Shown here in pieces: positions 26,623-35,876 of a DNA stretch of 64,000 nt. The stretch's first letter is position 1, and each line of letters begins with the position of its first letter. The DNA lies in contig NZ_AUCX01000005.1 of the NCBI RefSeq assembly GCF_000429985.1, positions 183,376 to 247,375 of the forward strand, written 5' to 3'. The notes under the pieces were generated by a model. The model had not been told where the DNA came from, made no database searches, and saw nothing but the letters and a program-made list of their open reading frames with translations. The translations under genes and the position numbers were made by a program. The stretch is from Maridesulfovibrio bastinii DSM 16055. GTDB lineage: Bacteria > Desulfobacterota > Desulfovibrionia > Desulfovibrionales > Desulfovibrionaceae.

Positions 26623-28054
26623 CAGTAAGCTCCATATTTCTGGCTGCTGCTGTTTCATCGAGTCTTGAAGCTGGAAGATAGATCGGGGCTGCATGCAATG
26701 CATCGGGATCAGTCTCGGCTATCTGGGCAATCTCAATAAGATCGTCAATGAACGCATCCATGGTGGCTTTGCTTTCTGTCTCAGTCGGTTCGATCATCAT
26801 GCATTCCTTGACAATCAGCGGGAAGTAGATGGTCGGGGCATGGTAGCCCTTGTCGAGCAGAGCTTTGGCTATATCAAGAGCGCGAACTCCGTTTTCAGCC
26901 TGCTTTGCAGCAGAGGAGACGAACTCGTGCATGCAGAGCTTGTTGTAAGGAATCTCAAAGTAATCTTCGAGTTTTTTGCGCATGTAGTTGGCGTTAAGAA
27001 CCGCGTTTTCAGAAGCTCTGACAATGCCTTCACGTCCAAGACGGAGAATGTATGCGTATGCTTTAAGGAAAACACCGAAGCTTCCGTAGAAAGGAGCGAT
27101 GTATCCTATGGATTTTGGATAGTTGTAGTCCAGATAGAAGGAACCGTCTTCCAGCTTTTTAACCCGGGAGATAGGCAGATAGGGCAGCAGCTTTTCGCTT
27201 ACGCCAACCGGACCTGAACCGGGACCTCCTCCACCGTGCGGAGTTGCAAAAGTTTTATGCAGGTTGACGTGAACAACATCAAATCCGGCATCTCCAACTC
27301 TCAGTTTACCCATGATGGCATTGAGGTTTGCGCCGTCATAGTAGAGCAGAGCGTCCTTTTCATGAAGCATCTTTACTATTTCGGGGAGATGGGTCTCGAA
27401 TAGTCCGAGAGTGTTGGGGCAAGTCATCATCAGAGCTGCAACATCGTCATCAAGGACTTCTGCAAGAGCTTCAGGTGAGATTATGCCGTCTTTGGATTCA
27501 ATGCTGATAACTTCAAAACCGGCAATTGTTGCCGATGCCGGGTTGGTTCCATGTGCGGAGTCCGGGCAGATGACTTTAGTTTTTTTATTGCCTTTATCTT
27601 TATGATAAGCGGCAATAAGCATTGCTCCGGTCAGTTCTCCATGAGCACCGGCCATAGGCTGGAGTGTGAATCCTGACATACCTGTTATTTCGCTGAGAAG
27701 CTGTTCGGTTTCATAAACAACTTCAAGAGCACCCTGACAATGGCGTCCGGCACCTTTAAGCTGTGGCATTACCGGGTGCAGTCTTGCAAAACCGGGCAGT
27801 GCGGCAGCTTTTTCGGTGAACTTGGGATTGTATTTCATTGTGCAGGAACCGAGAGGATAGAAATTGCCGTCAACACCGTAGTTCTTGAGAGAAAGACGGG
27901 TGAAATGACGGACTACATCCAGTTCTGAAAGAGAAGGCATTCCTGCGCTGTCTCTCAGAAGTTCTGCAGGAATGAATTCAGATACATCTTTTTTGGGCTT
28001 TGCAGGCCAGACGCCTTCGCGGCCGGGAACGGATTTTTTAAATACTGTTGTCAT
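26609..28054 (-). CDS. gcvPB: glycine dehydrogenase (decarboxylating) subunit 2
   Basis: This is the PLP-carrying half of the split P-protein, which decarboxylates glycine and passes the aminomethyl group to lipoyl-GcvH. The 481 residues include the PLP-lysine motif NLHKTFATPHGGGGPG (about residue 265) and the N-terminal YPLGSCTMKYNPK. Its ATG overlaps the gcvPA stop by 4 bp, as is usual for the two subunits, which act as a heterotetramer. Confidence 0.96.
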   Translation of the reverse strand: MTTVFKKSVPGREGVWPAKPKKDVSEFIPAELLRDSAGMPSLSELDVVRHFTRLSLKNYGVDGNFYPLGSCTMKYNPKFTEKAAALPGFARLHPVMPQLKGAGRHCQGALEVVYETEQLLSEITGMSGFTLQPMAGAHGELTGAMLIAAYHKDKGNKKTKVICPDSAHGTNPASATIAGFEVISIESKDGIISPEALAEVLDDDVAALMMTCPNTLGLFETHLPEIVKMLHEKDALLYYDGANLNAIMGKLRVGDAGFDVVHVNLHKTFATPHGGGGPGSGPVGVSEKLLPYLPISRVKKLEDGSFYLDYNYPKSIGYIAPFYGSFGVFLKAYAYILRLGREGIVRASENAVLNANYMRKKLEDYFEIPYNKLCMHEFVSSAAKQAENGVRALDIAKALLDKGYHAPTIYFPLIVKECMMIEPTETESKATMDAFIDDLIEIAQIAETDPDALHAAPIYLPASRLDETAAARNMELTDDIG

Positions 28055-29385
28055 GAGAGTGTACCCCGCAGAATTTCAGCGAAGATTCCGATCTGTTCTT
28101 CGGTTGTCTTTTCAGTGCAGGCCACCAGAAGTCCTTTTTCCATACCTTCGTAATAGCGGCCTATGGGGAAGCCCGGAATTATTGAACGCTCGGTGAGGGC
28201 GTCTATGACTTCGTAAGCATTTACCGGAAGTGTAATTGCAAATTCGTTTCCGAAAGGTCCTTCGGTGAACAGCTCCACTCCGTCAATAGCTGTCAGTCGT
28301 TCTGCTGCGTAGTGGGCTCTTTCAATGGAAAGACCCGCGGTGCGGCGCAGTCCTTCTTCGCCCAGCAGGCAGAGATGGATGAGAGCACGCAAAGCGCAGA
28401 GAGCCTGATTGGAGCAGATATTGGAAGTGGCTTTATGCCTTCTGATATGCTGTTCGCGGGCCTGAAGTGTCAGAACATATCCTGTGCGTCCTTCGGTATC
28501 GGTTGTGCGTCCGGCCATACGTCCGGGCATCTGCCTGACCAGAGTTTTATTGCAGGTCATTATTCCGAGGTAAGGTCCACCGAATGAAAGGGGCTGTCCA
28601 AGGCTCTGGCCATCGGCTACAGCGATGTCCGCACCCATGTCTCCGGGAGTTTTAAGAACTGACTGCATAACCGGGTAGGTCGACATTACAGCTACTGCTT
28701 TGTTCTCGTGCACAGTTTTGAAAAGATCTGTGAAATCGTTGATACTGCCGAAGAAGTTCGGATTCTGCACCAGAACTGCGGCGGTTTCTTTATCGATTGC
28801 TGCCGAGATGGCTTTAATGTCGGTTGCACCGTTTTTGTGGGGAATTGTAACCAGCTCAAGATTCAGGTTGGTTGTGTAGGAATCAAGCATGACCCTGTAA
28901 ATAGGGTTGAGTCCTTCACTGACAATGATTTTGCGGCGTCTTGTTTTTCTGACAGCCATCATTGCTGCTTCATAGAGAGCTGTTCCACCATCATAAACAG
29001 AAGCGTTGGCATAAGGCAGGCCCATGAGTCTGGTCATGGCGGTCTGATATTCGAAAATAGCCTGCAGAGTACCTTGAGCGGCTTCAGGCTGATATGGTGT
29101 GTAGGCAGTGTAGAATTCACCGCGTGAGCTTAAAGCGTCAACGGCTGAAGGGATGAAGTGATCGTAAAAACCTGCTCCGAGAAAGCTGGTCATGTTTGTG
29201 GTGTTCTTTGCGGCGAGATGCTCAAGTCTGTCGAGGACTTCCATTTCGCTTTTGCCTTCAGGCAGGTCAAAACTTTTTGGCCTGAATTCAGCCGGGATTT
29301 CAGCAAAGAGGTCTTCCACGGTACTCACGCCGATTACTTCAAGCATCTCCCGGACTTCTTCCGGGGAATGAGGAACGTAAGGCAT
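28051..29385 (-). CDS. gcvPA: glycine dehydrogenase (decarboxylating) subunit 1
   Basis: This is the other half of the split P-protein. The 444 residues start MPYVPHSPEEVREML and contain FLGAGFYDHFIPSAVD and AYTPYQPEAAQGTLQ, characteristic of subunit 1. A good GGAGG lies before the ATG at 29385; the open frame upstream to 29481 is intergenic DNA and is not part of the gene. The split form is common in deltaproteobacteria, Gram-positives and archaea. Confidence 0.95.
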   Translation of the reverse strand: MPYVPHSPEEVREMLEVIGVSTVEDLFAEIPAEFRPKSFDLPEGKSEMEVLDRLEHLAAKNTTNMTSFLGAGFYDHFIPSAVDALSSRGEFYTAYTPYQPEAAQGTLQAIFEYQTAMTRLMGLPYANASVYDGGTALYEAAMMAVRKTRRRKIIVSEGLNPIYRVMLDSYTTNLNLELVTIPHKNGATDIKAISAAIDKETAAVLVQNPNFFGSINDFTDLFKTVHENKAVAVMSTYPVMQSVLKTPGDMGADIAVADGQSLGQPLSFGGPYLGIMTCNKTLVRQMPGRMAGRTTDTEGRTGYVLTLQAREQHIRRHKATSNICSNQALCALRALIHLCLLGEEGLRRTAGLSIERAHYAAERLTAIDGVELFTEGPFGNEFAITLPVNAYEVIDALTERSIIPGFPIGRYYEGMEKGLLVACTEKTTEEQIGIFAEILRGTLS

Positions 29386-29465
29386 TTCTTGTCCTCCGTA
29401 AAAGTTGCTTCGATAAAAATGCTGCTTATATTGTTCTATAATATTGTGGCAGCCCTGAAACACTA

Positions 29466-29497
29466 CTTCCCCGTCTACCATCAGGCGGGCGGGGAAG
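29466..29497 (-). other. hairpin between gcvH and gcvPA
   Basis: CTTCCCCG and CGGGGAAG form a perfect eight-base stem in the 145-bp gap. There is no T run on the - strand after it, so it may be a processing or stability element. Such an element would let more H-protein than P-protein be made. Confidence 0.5.
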
Positions 29498-29530
29498 GTT
29501 ATATCTTACTATATTTGTTGATTAAAGCTT

Positions 29531-29911
29531 CTAGTGAGCTTCCTCTTCAACAAGCTTTTCGTATGCTGCAGCGTCAAGGAGAGCGGAGGTATCTCCGGTT
29601 ACTTTGACTTTAAGCATCCAGCCTGCATTGTAGGGATCTTCATTAACTTTTTCAGGAGCATCTTCAAGCTCGGGGTTAACCTCGATAACTTCCATTGCAA
29701 CCGGAGCGTAAAGCTCACTTGCAGCTTTAACAGATTCGATAGAGCCGCATTCGTCGCCTTCTTCAAAAGTATCGCCTTCCTGAGGAAGTTCGATAAAAGT
29801 AAGGTCGCCAAGCTGTTCCTGAGCAAACTGTGTGATGCCGATTGTTGCGGTTTCTCCGTCCAGTTTGAGCCATTCGTGAGATTTCGCATAAAGAAGTTCT
29901 TTAGGGATCAT
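29531..29911 (-). CDS. gcvH: glycine cleavage system H protein
   Basis: This is the lipoyl carrier shuttling the aminomethyl group between P, T and L proteins. The 126-residue product has the lipoylation site [16 protein letters not shown] with K62, and the start [20 protein letters not shown] clear AGGAGG precedes the ATG. It is the first gene of a run gcvH-gcvPA-gcvPB-lpdA. The T-protein gene is not in the window, so it must be elsewhere. No glycine riboswitch was recognised in the leader. Confidence 0.96.
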   Translation of the reverse strand: MIPKELLYAKSHEWLKLDGETATIGITQFAQEQLGDLTFIELPQEGDTFEEGDECGSIESVKAASELYAPVAMEVIEVNPELEDAPEKVNEDPYNAGWMLKVKVTGDTSALLDAAAYEKLVEEEAH

Positions 29912-30176
29912 GTCGCCTCCTGTGCAAAAAAGGATATTAATTTTTTGTTTTTTTGTAAAAAATCGTATTTAAAAGCTGCATCCTGATAGCATCCATTTAC
30001 AATAAAAAAAAGCCTTCAGAGCATCACTTTTTTGATTACTTTTTATGATTATCAGAAAATTTTAAATGATGAAATTTTTTTATCTCCTTTTGATCTTTTG
30101 TGCGAGTGTTACGCAGGGTTGTGTTTTGGCGAAAAAAGGCATACGCAATTGATTAATTTTTAGGAAGTGATTTAGT
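29912..30176. other. divergent intergenic region gcvH / methyltransferase
   Basis: About 265 bp with many A/T runs. It must hold the promoters for the gcv operon on the - strand and for the methyltransferase-nikR pair on the + strand. A single GTGTTAC (30116-30122) resembles half of a NikR-type operator but no matching second half is seen at the right distance. Confidence 0.5.
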
Positions 30177-30257
30177 ATGAAAACTGAATTGGAAGCCATT
30201 TTGACCGTGTGGGACTGCAAAAGAGATGACATTCGACCCGTTACAAGGATCAATTGA
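30177..30257 (+). CDS. possible 26-residue leader peptide
   Basis: This is a short frame of 27 codons including the stop. It has AGGAAG nine bases before its ATG, a better ribosome site than that of the next gene. It overlaps the first 32 bases of the methyltransferase gene in another frame, so it could couple translation. The peptide starts MKTELEAILTVWDC and resembles nothing I know. Low confidence that it is a real product. Confidence 0.3.
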   Translation: MKTELEAILTVWDCKRDDIRPVTRIN

Positions 30258-30891
30258 AGTTTTAGCTGTTGAGGTTGCCGGGGTTAGCTGGAAACTTGAG
30301 CGTACCTCCGATCTTGAAACTTTATGGAATGAAATCGGTGAGAACGATTTTGGAGAAGACGAGAGGCTTCCATACTGGGCCGAATTATGGCCTGCAAGCG
30401 TTCTGCTTGGAGAATGGCTTGTTGCCCGGGCTGAAGACCTGAAAGGCTCTAAATGCCTTGACCTCGGCTGCGGACTGGGGCTTACGGCTGTTATTGCTTC
30501 CGGGCTTGGAGCTGATGTTGTCGCTTTTGATTATGAATTTGCTCCGCTGCATTTTGCCAGAAGAAATGCTTTTAAAAACAATGTCCCCCAGCCGCTGTGG
30601 ATGCAGATGGACTGGCGTGAACATGCGCTAAAACCCGGATCCGTAGACTTTATATGGGGCGGGGATATATTATATGAAAAAAGATTTTTCGATCCGCTGG
30701 AAAGACTTTTCCGCCATGCTTTAAAGCCCGGTGGTAAAATCTGGATGGCAGAGCCCAGAAGGGATGTTTCGGCATCCGTCTGGGGAAGGCTTGAATCTCT
30801 CGGCTGGAATACAGCCCTGCCGCTGACAGCCAAGGCTGCCTGTTGCGGTGCCGAGATGACAGTCAATATTCGTGAAGTGACAAAGGATTAA
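30226..30891 (+). CDS. class I SAM-dependent methyltransferase (METTL21/NNMT-like)
   Basis: The 221-residue Rossmann methyltransferase has motif I CLDLGCGLGLTAV, an acidic residue after beta2 (VVAFDYE) and motif post-II GGDILYE. PYWAELWPASVLLGEWL before the fold is typical of the lysine/nicotinamide methyltransferase-like group. The substrate is unknown; small proteins or cofactors are plausible. It precedes nikR by 21 bp, so the two are likely co-transcribed, but a functional link with nickel is not evident. Confidence 0.82.
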   Translation: MTFDPLQGSIEVLAVEVAGVSWKLERTSDLETLWNEIGENDFGEDERLPYWAELWPASVLLGEWLVARAEDLKGSKCLDLGCGLGLTAVIASGLGADVVAFDYEFAPLHFARRNAFKNNVPQPLWMQMDWREHALKPGSVDFIWGGDILYEKRFFDPLERLFRHALKPGGKIWMAEPRRDVSASVWGRLESLGWNTALPLTAKAACCGAEMTVNIREVTKD

Positions 30892-30912
30892 ACACTCGAC
30901 CCGGAGGTTTAA

Positions 30913-31332
30913 ATGGGAAAGACGATTCGATTTGGAGTATCCCTTGACTCCGAACTGCTGGACAAGTTCGATAAACTTTGCGGTGAAAAAAGTTACCAGA
31001 CAAGATCAGAGGCCATACGTGATCTGATCAGAAATATGCTGGTTGAAAAAGAGTGGGATGAATCAGATGGTGAAATGGCCGGAACACTTTCTCTGGTCTA
31101 TGATCATCACCAGAGCGGGCTGTCCCAGCGCCTGACGGAGCTGCAGCACGACGCTCACCACCTGATAATGTCCACACTCCATGTGCATCTGGACCACGAC
31201 AACTGTCTTGAAGTTATGGTCCTCAAAGGAAATGGTAAAGATATCAAGGAACTTGCTCACAGATTGATTTCCACAAAGGGAGTCAAGCACGGTAAACTGG
31301 GTTTGACCACTACCGGTGACGGGCTGGTATAG
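30913..31332 (+). CDS. nikR: nickel-responsive regulator NikR
   Basis: NikR is a ribbon-helix-helix repressor of nickel uptake genes that binds DNA when loaded with Ni(II). The 139 residues have the RHH domain ([17 protein letters not shown], about 1-45) and an ACT-like metal domain. The Ni ligands are H79, H90, H92 and C98 ([13 protein letters not shown]), the E. coli residues offset by three. GGAGG lies before the ATG. Nickel control fits an organism rich in [NiFe] hydrogenases. No nickel transporter gene is adjacent here. Confidence 0.95.
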   Translation: MGKTIRFGVSLDSELLDKFDKLCGEKSYQTRSEAIRDLIRNMLVEKEWDESDGEMAGTLSLVYDHHQSGLSQRLTELQHDAHHLIMSTLHVHLDHDNCLEVMVLKGNGKDIKELAHRLISTKGVKHGKLGLTTTGDGLV

Positions 31333-31358
31333 CTCCTGATTCTGCTTTTTAAATTATT

Positions 31359-31395
31359 ACAGGTGTCGACTTATTAATCGGCACCTGTATCTTTT
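31359..31395 (+). terminator. intrinsic terminator after nikR
   Basis: ACAGGTGTCGA pairs with TCGGCACCTGT around an eight-base loop, followed by ATCTTTT. Confidence 0.85.
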
Positions 31396-31446
31396 CTGTT
31401 TTCGGTGTATATTCTAGAAAATTGCCCGGAACTGAAATGGTGAGAA

Positions 31447-32214
31447 ATGGAAGATATTCAAAATACTGCCGCAAAAGTGGCAATGCCCATCGACAGAGTC
31501 GGAGTTCGTGATCTGACTCTTCCCCTGATTGTCAGAGACCGTAAAGCAGGTTCGCAACATACCATGGCGCGGGTTGAACTTTCGGTTGACCTGCCGGCCC
31601 ATTTTAAAGGCACCCACATGAGCCGTTTTATTGAAGCTCTCGGTGACTGGTCCGAGGGACTTGATTACGACGCCTTTAAAAATCTGCTTTCTGATATCAT
31701 TGTAAGGCTTGAGGCCCGCAGGGCGCACGCAAAACTGTCATTCCCGTTTTGTCTCAGGAAAACATCTCCGGTGAGCGGAAGGTCTTCGATAATGAGCTAT
31801 GAATGCTCTGTTGAGGGCGAGCTTGAAAACGGAGAACTGCGTTTTACTCTGGGAGTGAAAGTGCCTGTAATGACTGTATGCCCATGCTCAAAAGCCATAA
31901 GTGACGAGGGTGCGCACAGTCAGAGGGCTATTATTCATATAAAATCAATGTTCAAAGGATTTGTATGGATAGAAGACCTTATTGAAATTGCCGAGGCTTC
32001 CGGATCTTCTCCTGTTTATTCACTGCTTAAACGCGAAGATGAAAAACATGTGACTGAGGAGTCCTTTTCAAAACCGACTTTTGTTGAAGACGTTGTACGC
32101 AATGTCGCAGATGGCCTGGAGAAGATGTCCAAAATTAAATGGTATAAAGTGGATGTTGAAAGTTTTGAATCCATTCACAACCATTGCGCTTTTGCAAGTA
32201 TTGAAAAAGCTTGA
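31447..32214 (+). CDS. folE2: GTP cyclohydrolase FolE2 (type IB)
   Basis: This enzyme makes 7,8-dihydroneopterin triphosphate from GTP for folate and related pterins, replacing zinc-dependent FolE. The 255 residues include the family N-terminus ([12 protein letters not shown]), the segment [13 protein letters not shown], and the catalytic region [10 protein letters not shown] with C145 and C147. FolE2 is active with metals other than zinc and is favoured under zinc limitation. GGTGAG stands before the ATG. It is a single-gene unit bounded by terminators; no Zur site was identified. Confidence 0.93.
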   Translation: MEDIQNTAAKVAMPIDRVGVRDLTLPLIVRDRKAGSQHTMARVELSVDLPAHFKGTHMSRFIEALGDWSEGLDYDAFKNLLSDIIVRLEARRAHAKLSFPFCLRKTSPVSGRSSIMSYECSVEGELENGELRFTLGVKVPVMTVCPCSKAISDEGAHSQRAIIHIKSMFKGFVWIEDLIEIAEASGSSPVYSLLKREDEKHVTEESFSKPTFVEDVVRNVADGLEKMSKIKWYKVDVESFESIHNHCAFASIEKA

Positions 32215-32261
32215 AGTTACTAATTTAAGCCTGAAATTTTGTTTAAAATACTGATTAAATC

Positions 32262-32302
32262 AGCCGTTATCACATTCTCATAATGTCGATAACGGCTTTT
32301 TT
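32262..32302 (+). terminator. intrinsic terminator after folE2
   Basis: AGCCGTTATC pairs perfectly with GATAACGGCT, followed by a T run. Confidence 0.9.
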
Positions 32303-32402
32303 ATTTCATATAGAATAATATTTTTAATGCAGGTCCAGAAGTTCATCCTCTATTTACAGTTGTGATGAATGTTCAGTGGCGTATATAGCGGTCGTAGAAT
32401 TA

Positions 32403-32852
32403 TTACGGCAGTTGTTCACTGAAAAGAGGATTTGTCTTAGTGCAGAATGAGCCTTCTTTGAGCAGATCGGCTATCGATATTTTATCAAGAGCTTCATACA
32501 TGGCCTGACTTGCTTTGACCCAGACTTCCCTTGTGGGGCATTGCTCAATACGCTGGCACTGAGTATCGTTTTCCAGACATTCAACAAGACCGGCTTCGCC
32601 TTCCAGACTACGCACCACAGCTCCAACTGAAATTTTTTCCGGCTCCATGGCAAGAGTATGACCGCCTCCGGGACCTCTCTTGCTGGTGATGAATCCGCCT
32701 TTTTTCAGTTCTCTTATCAGTTTTTCAAGATATTTTATTGAAAGCCCCTGTCTCTTGGCAATATCACCTATTCTGACCGGGCCTGACGAACAATGCATAG
32801 CAATATCCAGAACCATTCTGGTTCCATAGCGGCTGCGGGTAGTTAATCTCAT
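32403..32852 (-). CDS. Rrf2-family transcriptional regulator
   Basis: The 149-residue winged-helix protein starts MRLTTRSRYGTRMVLDIA and has the Rrf2 segment KYLEKLIRELKKGGFITSKRGPGGG. Three cysteines at C92, C99 and C105 match the Fe-S ligand positions of IscR-type members, so it probably senses Fe-S, redox or NO. The ATG at 32852 follows AGGA; the frame extends 11 codons upstream without support. It is divergent from the FAD-dehydrogenase gene, which may be its target. No isc/suf genes are next to it. Confidence 0.9.
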   Translation of the reverse strand: MRLTTRSRYGTRMVLDIAMHCSSGPVRIGDIAKRQGLSIKYLEKLIRELKKGGFITSKRGPGGGHTLAMEPEKISVGAVVRSLEGEAGLVECLENDTQCQRIEQCPTREVWVKASQAMYEALDKISIADLLKEGSFCTKTNPLFSEQLP

Positions 32853-33003
32853 ATTATATCCTTGTGAAACATTTTCCCTTAACAATTATTGGACTCAAGT
32901 ATCAGGGTCAAGAGAATTTCTTTTTTACCTATTATACACTGAATACGGTTTTGCATACAGGTGTTGCAAAGTAGACTCAATGCTGATACAAGGAGATACT
33001 GGG

Positions 33004-33054
33004 ATGTTTGTGCGCAACATGATGCGTGCTAATTTTTACTATTCCGGAGTTTAA
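33004..33054 (+). CDS. possible 16-residue leader peptide
   Basis: ATG to TAA gives MFVRNMMRANFYYSGV, with AAGGAG nine bases before it. It stops two bases before the ATG of the FAD dehydrogenase. The close coupling suggests a translated leader in the divergent Rrf2 intergenic region. No known leader has this sequence. Confidence 0.3.
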   Translation: MFVRNMMRANFYYSGV

Positions 33055-33056
33055 TT

Positions 33057-34460
33057 ATGAGCCCGAAAGAAAACGGGAAGAAAAAGTTTGATGTCATTAT
33101 AGTCGGCGGCGGCCCTGCCGGACTTTTTTCAGCCTATTACCTCGGCGAACATACAAATCTTGATGTTCTTCTTATAGAAAAAGGGAAACCCTCCCTCAAG
33201 CGTCACTGCCCGATAACCGGGAATCAGGAATGCGTTAAATGCAAGCCCTGCAATATCCTTTCAGGTGTTGGCGGAGCCGGCCTTTTTTCCGATGGCAAGC
33301 TTAACTACATTCACAAATTAGGTAAAACAGATCTTACGCAGTTCATGCCGACATCCAAGGCAAAAAAACTGATTGATGAGACCGAAGAAATATATAACCG
33401 TTTCAATATGGATGGAAAAGTTTTTCCGACCAATATGGATACGGCAAGAGAAATTCGCAAGCAGGCATTGAAGAACGGTATAGACCTCCTGCTTATCAGA
33501 CAGAAACATCTCGGCAGCGACAATCTTCCCGGACACATTGCGGCAATGGCCGAGTATGTGAAAGGTAAGGGTGTTACAATTCATACCTCTGAAACTGTCG
33601 GGGATATTATTGTTGATAACGACCGGGTTACAGGTGTCACTACAAATAACGGCAATTTTTATGCTGACAACGTGATTCTGGCTCCCGGACGTGTCGGCGC
33701 GGAATGGGTTGGAACCGTAGCCAGAAATCATGGCCTTGATCTTTCCCAGCGTGGTATAGAAGTAGGTGTGCGTGTGGAAGTGCATGGTGACATTATGCGC
33801 GACCTGTGCAGCGTTGTTTACGATCCCACGTTTTTTATCCGTACGAATACTTATGATGATCAGGTCAGAACATTCTGCACCAATCAGGGCGGGTTTGTAG
33901 CTCTGGAAAATTATCAGGATTTTGTATGCGTCAACGGACATGCCTATATGGATAAGAAATCTGACAACACCAACTTTGCTTTCCTCTCCAAAGTTGTGCT
34001 GGAAGAACCGGTGACCGATAATCAGGCTTATGGTGAATCCATAGGAAGGCTTGCAACCATTATCGGCGGAGGAAAACCCATCCTTCAGAGGTTCGGAGAT
34101 CTTAAGCGTGGACGTAGATCAACATGGAACAGGGTTCATAACAGTTTTGTGGAACCGACAATGAAAAATGTGACCTGCGGGGATATAGCCATGGCTCTGC
34201 CTGAACGCATAGTGCGCAATCTCATTGAGGGACTGGAAAAACTTAATGATGTTGTTCCCGGTGTAGCCAATGAAGAGACCCTGCTTTATGCTCCTGAAAT
34301 AAAGTTTTTTGCTACTCAGGTAAAAACTGACAATCAGCTTGAAACACAGATAAAAGGTCTTTTTGTTGCCGGTGATGGTCCCGGTGTTGCCGGAAATATT
34401 GTTTCCGCCTCAGCCACAGGCCTTATTCCAGCTAAAAAAATAGCTGAAAGAAATTCATAA
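33057..34460 (+). CDS. FAD-dependent dehydrogenase (COG2509-like)
   Basis: The 467-residue flavoprotein has the FAD dinucleotide motif DVIIVGGGPAGLFSAYYL, a Cys cluster close behind it (RHCPITGNQECVKCKPC), GGAGLFSDGKLN, and a C-terminal flavin segment GLFVAGDGPGVAGNIVSA. This matches uncharacterised FAD-dependent dehydrogenases. The conserved cysteines suggest a metal or redox site. The reaction is unknown. It is divergent from an IscR-like Rrf2 regulator, which suggests redox or Fe-S control. Confidence 0.85.
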   Translation: MSPKENGKKKFDVIIVGGGPAGLFSAYYLGEHTNLDVLLIEKGKPSLKRHCPITGNQECVKCKPCNILSGVGGAGLFSDGKLNYIHKLGKTDLTQFMPTSKAKKLIDETEEIYNRFNMDGKVFPTNMDTAREIRKQALKNGIDLLLIRQKHLGSDNLPGHIAAMAEYVKGKGVTIHTSETVGDIIVDNDRVTGVTTNNGNFYADNVILAPGRVGAEWVGTVARNHGLDLSQRGIEVGVRVEVHGDIMRDLCSVVYDPTFFIRTNTYDDQVRTFCTNQGGFVALENYQDFVCVNGHAYMDKKSDNTNFAFLSKVVLEEPVTDNQAYGESIGRLATIIGGGKPILQRFGDLKRGRRSTWNRVHNSFVEPTMKNVTCGDIAMALPERIVRNLIEGLEKLNDVVPGVANEETLLYAPEIKFFATQVKTDNQLETQIKGLFVAGDGPGVAGNIVSASATGLIPAKKIAERNS

Positions 34461-34787
34461 TTTCAAAAGATTACCAGCAGTAACTGTTGTTGAAATAGTT
34501 TTTGACAACTGATGAATGTTATAACAGGTTGCGGGCATTGCTTATGGCGATGCCCGTTTTTTTTATGTGGGGCTGTTTTTTTAATGGTAAAAAATTGAAA
34601 ATTAACTCATATTTTGCAATATTTATATATAGAGTGGTTGACTTTGTGTCATTTCATTGACAGTGAAAGTGTATGGTTTACAACTCTTCCTGGTTCTGCC
34701 TTATCATTTTATAAGGGATATTCCTGATGATTTTTAATCCCGCAAGATTGCTGTGTCTCCCTGCAGCGTTATATTTCTGGAGGATGA
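34461..34787 (+). other. 327-bp intergenic region before the sigma-54 activator
   Basis: Holds the terminator of the FAD gene near its left end. The rest is AT-rich with a TTGACT..TTGACA stretch that could be part of a sigma-70 promoter, and the GGAGG of the next gene. No gene is seen. Confidence 0.6.
34531..34564 (+). terminator. intrinsic terminator after the FAD gene
   Basis: CGGGCAT pairs with ATGCCCG, followed by eight T residues. Confidence 0.9.
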
Positions 34788-35807
34788 ATGAGCCTCAATG
34801 TTGAAGGTATTATAGGAAACAGCACAACTCTCAGGGATGTGTTTTCCATACTTGAGAAAGTTGCTCCGACAGATAGCACCGTTCTTGTCACCGGGGAATC
34901 CGGTACAGGAAAGGAGCTGCTTGTCCGTGCCCTGCACAGGAACAGTAAAAGGCGTTCGCAGCCTTTTGTGCCTGTCAATTGTGGAGCTATTCCAAAAGAA
35001 TTGCTGGAGTCCGAACTTTTCGGACATGAGAAGGGTGCTTTTACACATGCGGTAAGGTCCAGACCCGGACGTTTTGAACTTGCTGATGGTGGAACCATTT
35101 TCCTTGATGAAATAGGAGAAATGGATTTCAGTCTACAGGTTAAAATTTTAAGGGTCTTGCAGGAAAAAGAAATCGAAAGAGTCGGCGGTACGCAGATTAA
35201 GAAAGTGGATGTAAGGATTGTAGCAGCCACAAACAGAGATCTCGAAGCCGAGGTTGCCGCAGGCAGATTTCGTGAAGACCTTTTTTACCGTTTGAATGTA
35301 ATACCTCTGCATCTCCCGCCACTGCGTGAGCGCGGTGGAGATGTCCTTTTGCTGGCAAGCCATTTTCTTAAAAGATTCTGTCAGGATAAAAGCCGAGATG
35401 TTTTGAAGTTTGCCGATCAGACCAGAGATATGCTTGTGTCTTATTCATGGCCGGGAAATGTCCGTGAATTGGAAAATTTTATGGAACGGCTTTCCATCCT
35501 TTGTGATGGTGACGAGGTCGGCATAGATGATCTGCCTGAAAAGATCTTAAAAAGTGTGGGTCTGGAGCCTAAGAAAAAGGCTGTTGATATTGCTGTGGGT
35601 CCTGCGGGGTTCAGCTGGCCTACTCTTGATGATATGAGTGAATACGGTGATGGAGAACTTAAAGAATTTCTGGATCGTATCGAGACGAAACTTCTTCTTG
35701 AAGCTCTTCAGAAATCAGCAGGAGTCAAAAACAAGGCAGCAGAGATGCTTGGAGTGAAACGGACGACCCTGATCGAAAAAATTAAAAAGAAAAAATTGGA
35801 ATCCTGA
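34788..35807 (+). CDS. sigma-54 activator with no receiver domain
   Basis: The 339-residue enhancer-binding protein begins almost directly with the AAA+ domain. It has Walker A GESGTGKE (36-43), Walker [14 protein letters not shown]-finger segment [13 protein letters not shown] and [12 protein letters not shown] Fis-type helix-turn-helix ends the protein ([18 protein letters not shown]). There is no N-terminal sensory or receiver domain, so activity must be controlled by level or by a partner. The sigma-54 contact loop reads GAFTHA (83-88) instead of GAFTGA. GGAGG lies four bases before the ATG at 34788. The next gene on the strand is the giant TPR protein. Confidence 0.92.
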   Translation: MSLNVEGIIGNSTTLRDVFSILEKVAPTDSTVLVTGESGTGKELLVRALHRNSKRRSQPFVPVNCGAIPKELLESELFGHEKGAFTHAVRSRPGRFELADGGTIFLDEIGEMDFSLQVKILRVLQEKEIERVGGTQIKKVDVRIVAATNRDLEAEVAAGRFREDLFYRLNVIPLHLPPLRERGGDVLLLASHFLKRFCQDKSRDVLKFADQTRDMLVSYSWPGNVRELENFMERLSILCDGDEVGIDDLPEKILKSVGLEPKKKAVDIAVGPAGFSWPTLDDMSEYGDGELKEFLDRIETKLLLEALQKSAGVKNKAAEMLGVKRTTLIEKIKKKKLES

Positions 35808-35876
35808 TTGAAATATCTGACCTCCAACATGTAAGTCTAAATTTAGGCAGGGATTTTGCAAAGATACCGGATTGTG

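Noticed and set aside
30116..30122. GTGTTAC half-site as NikR operator
   Set aside because: The paired half-site at the expected distance is missing; one half-site of seven bases is expected by chance.
29912..30176. Glycine riboswitch before gcvH
   Set aside because: I could not find the conserved tandem-aptamer core on the - strand leader by eye; a covariance search would decide.
34660..34700. BirA-type operator GGTTTACAA near 34675
   Set aside because: The opposite half at the proper spacing is missing, and biotin genes are not adjacent.
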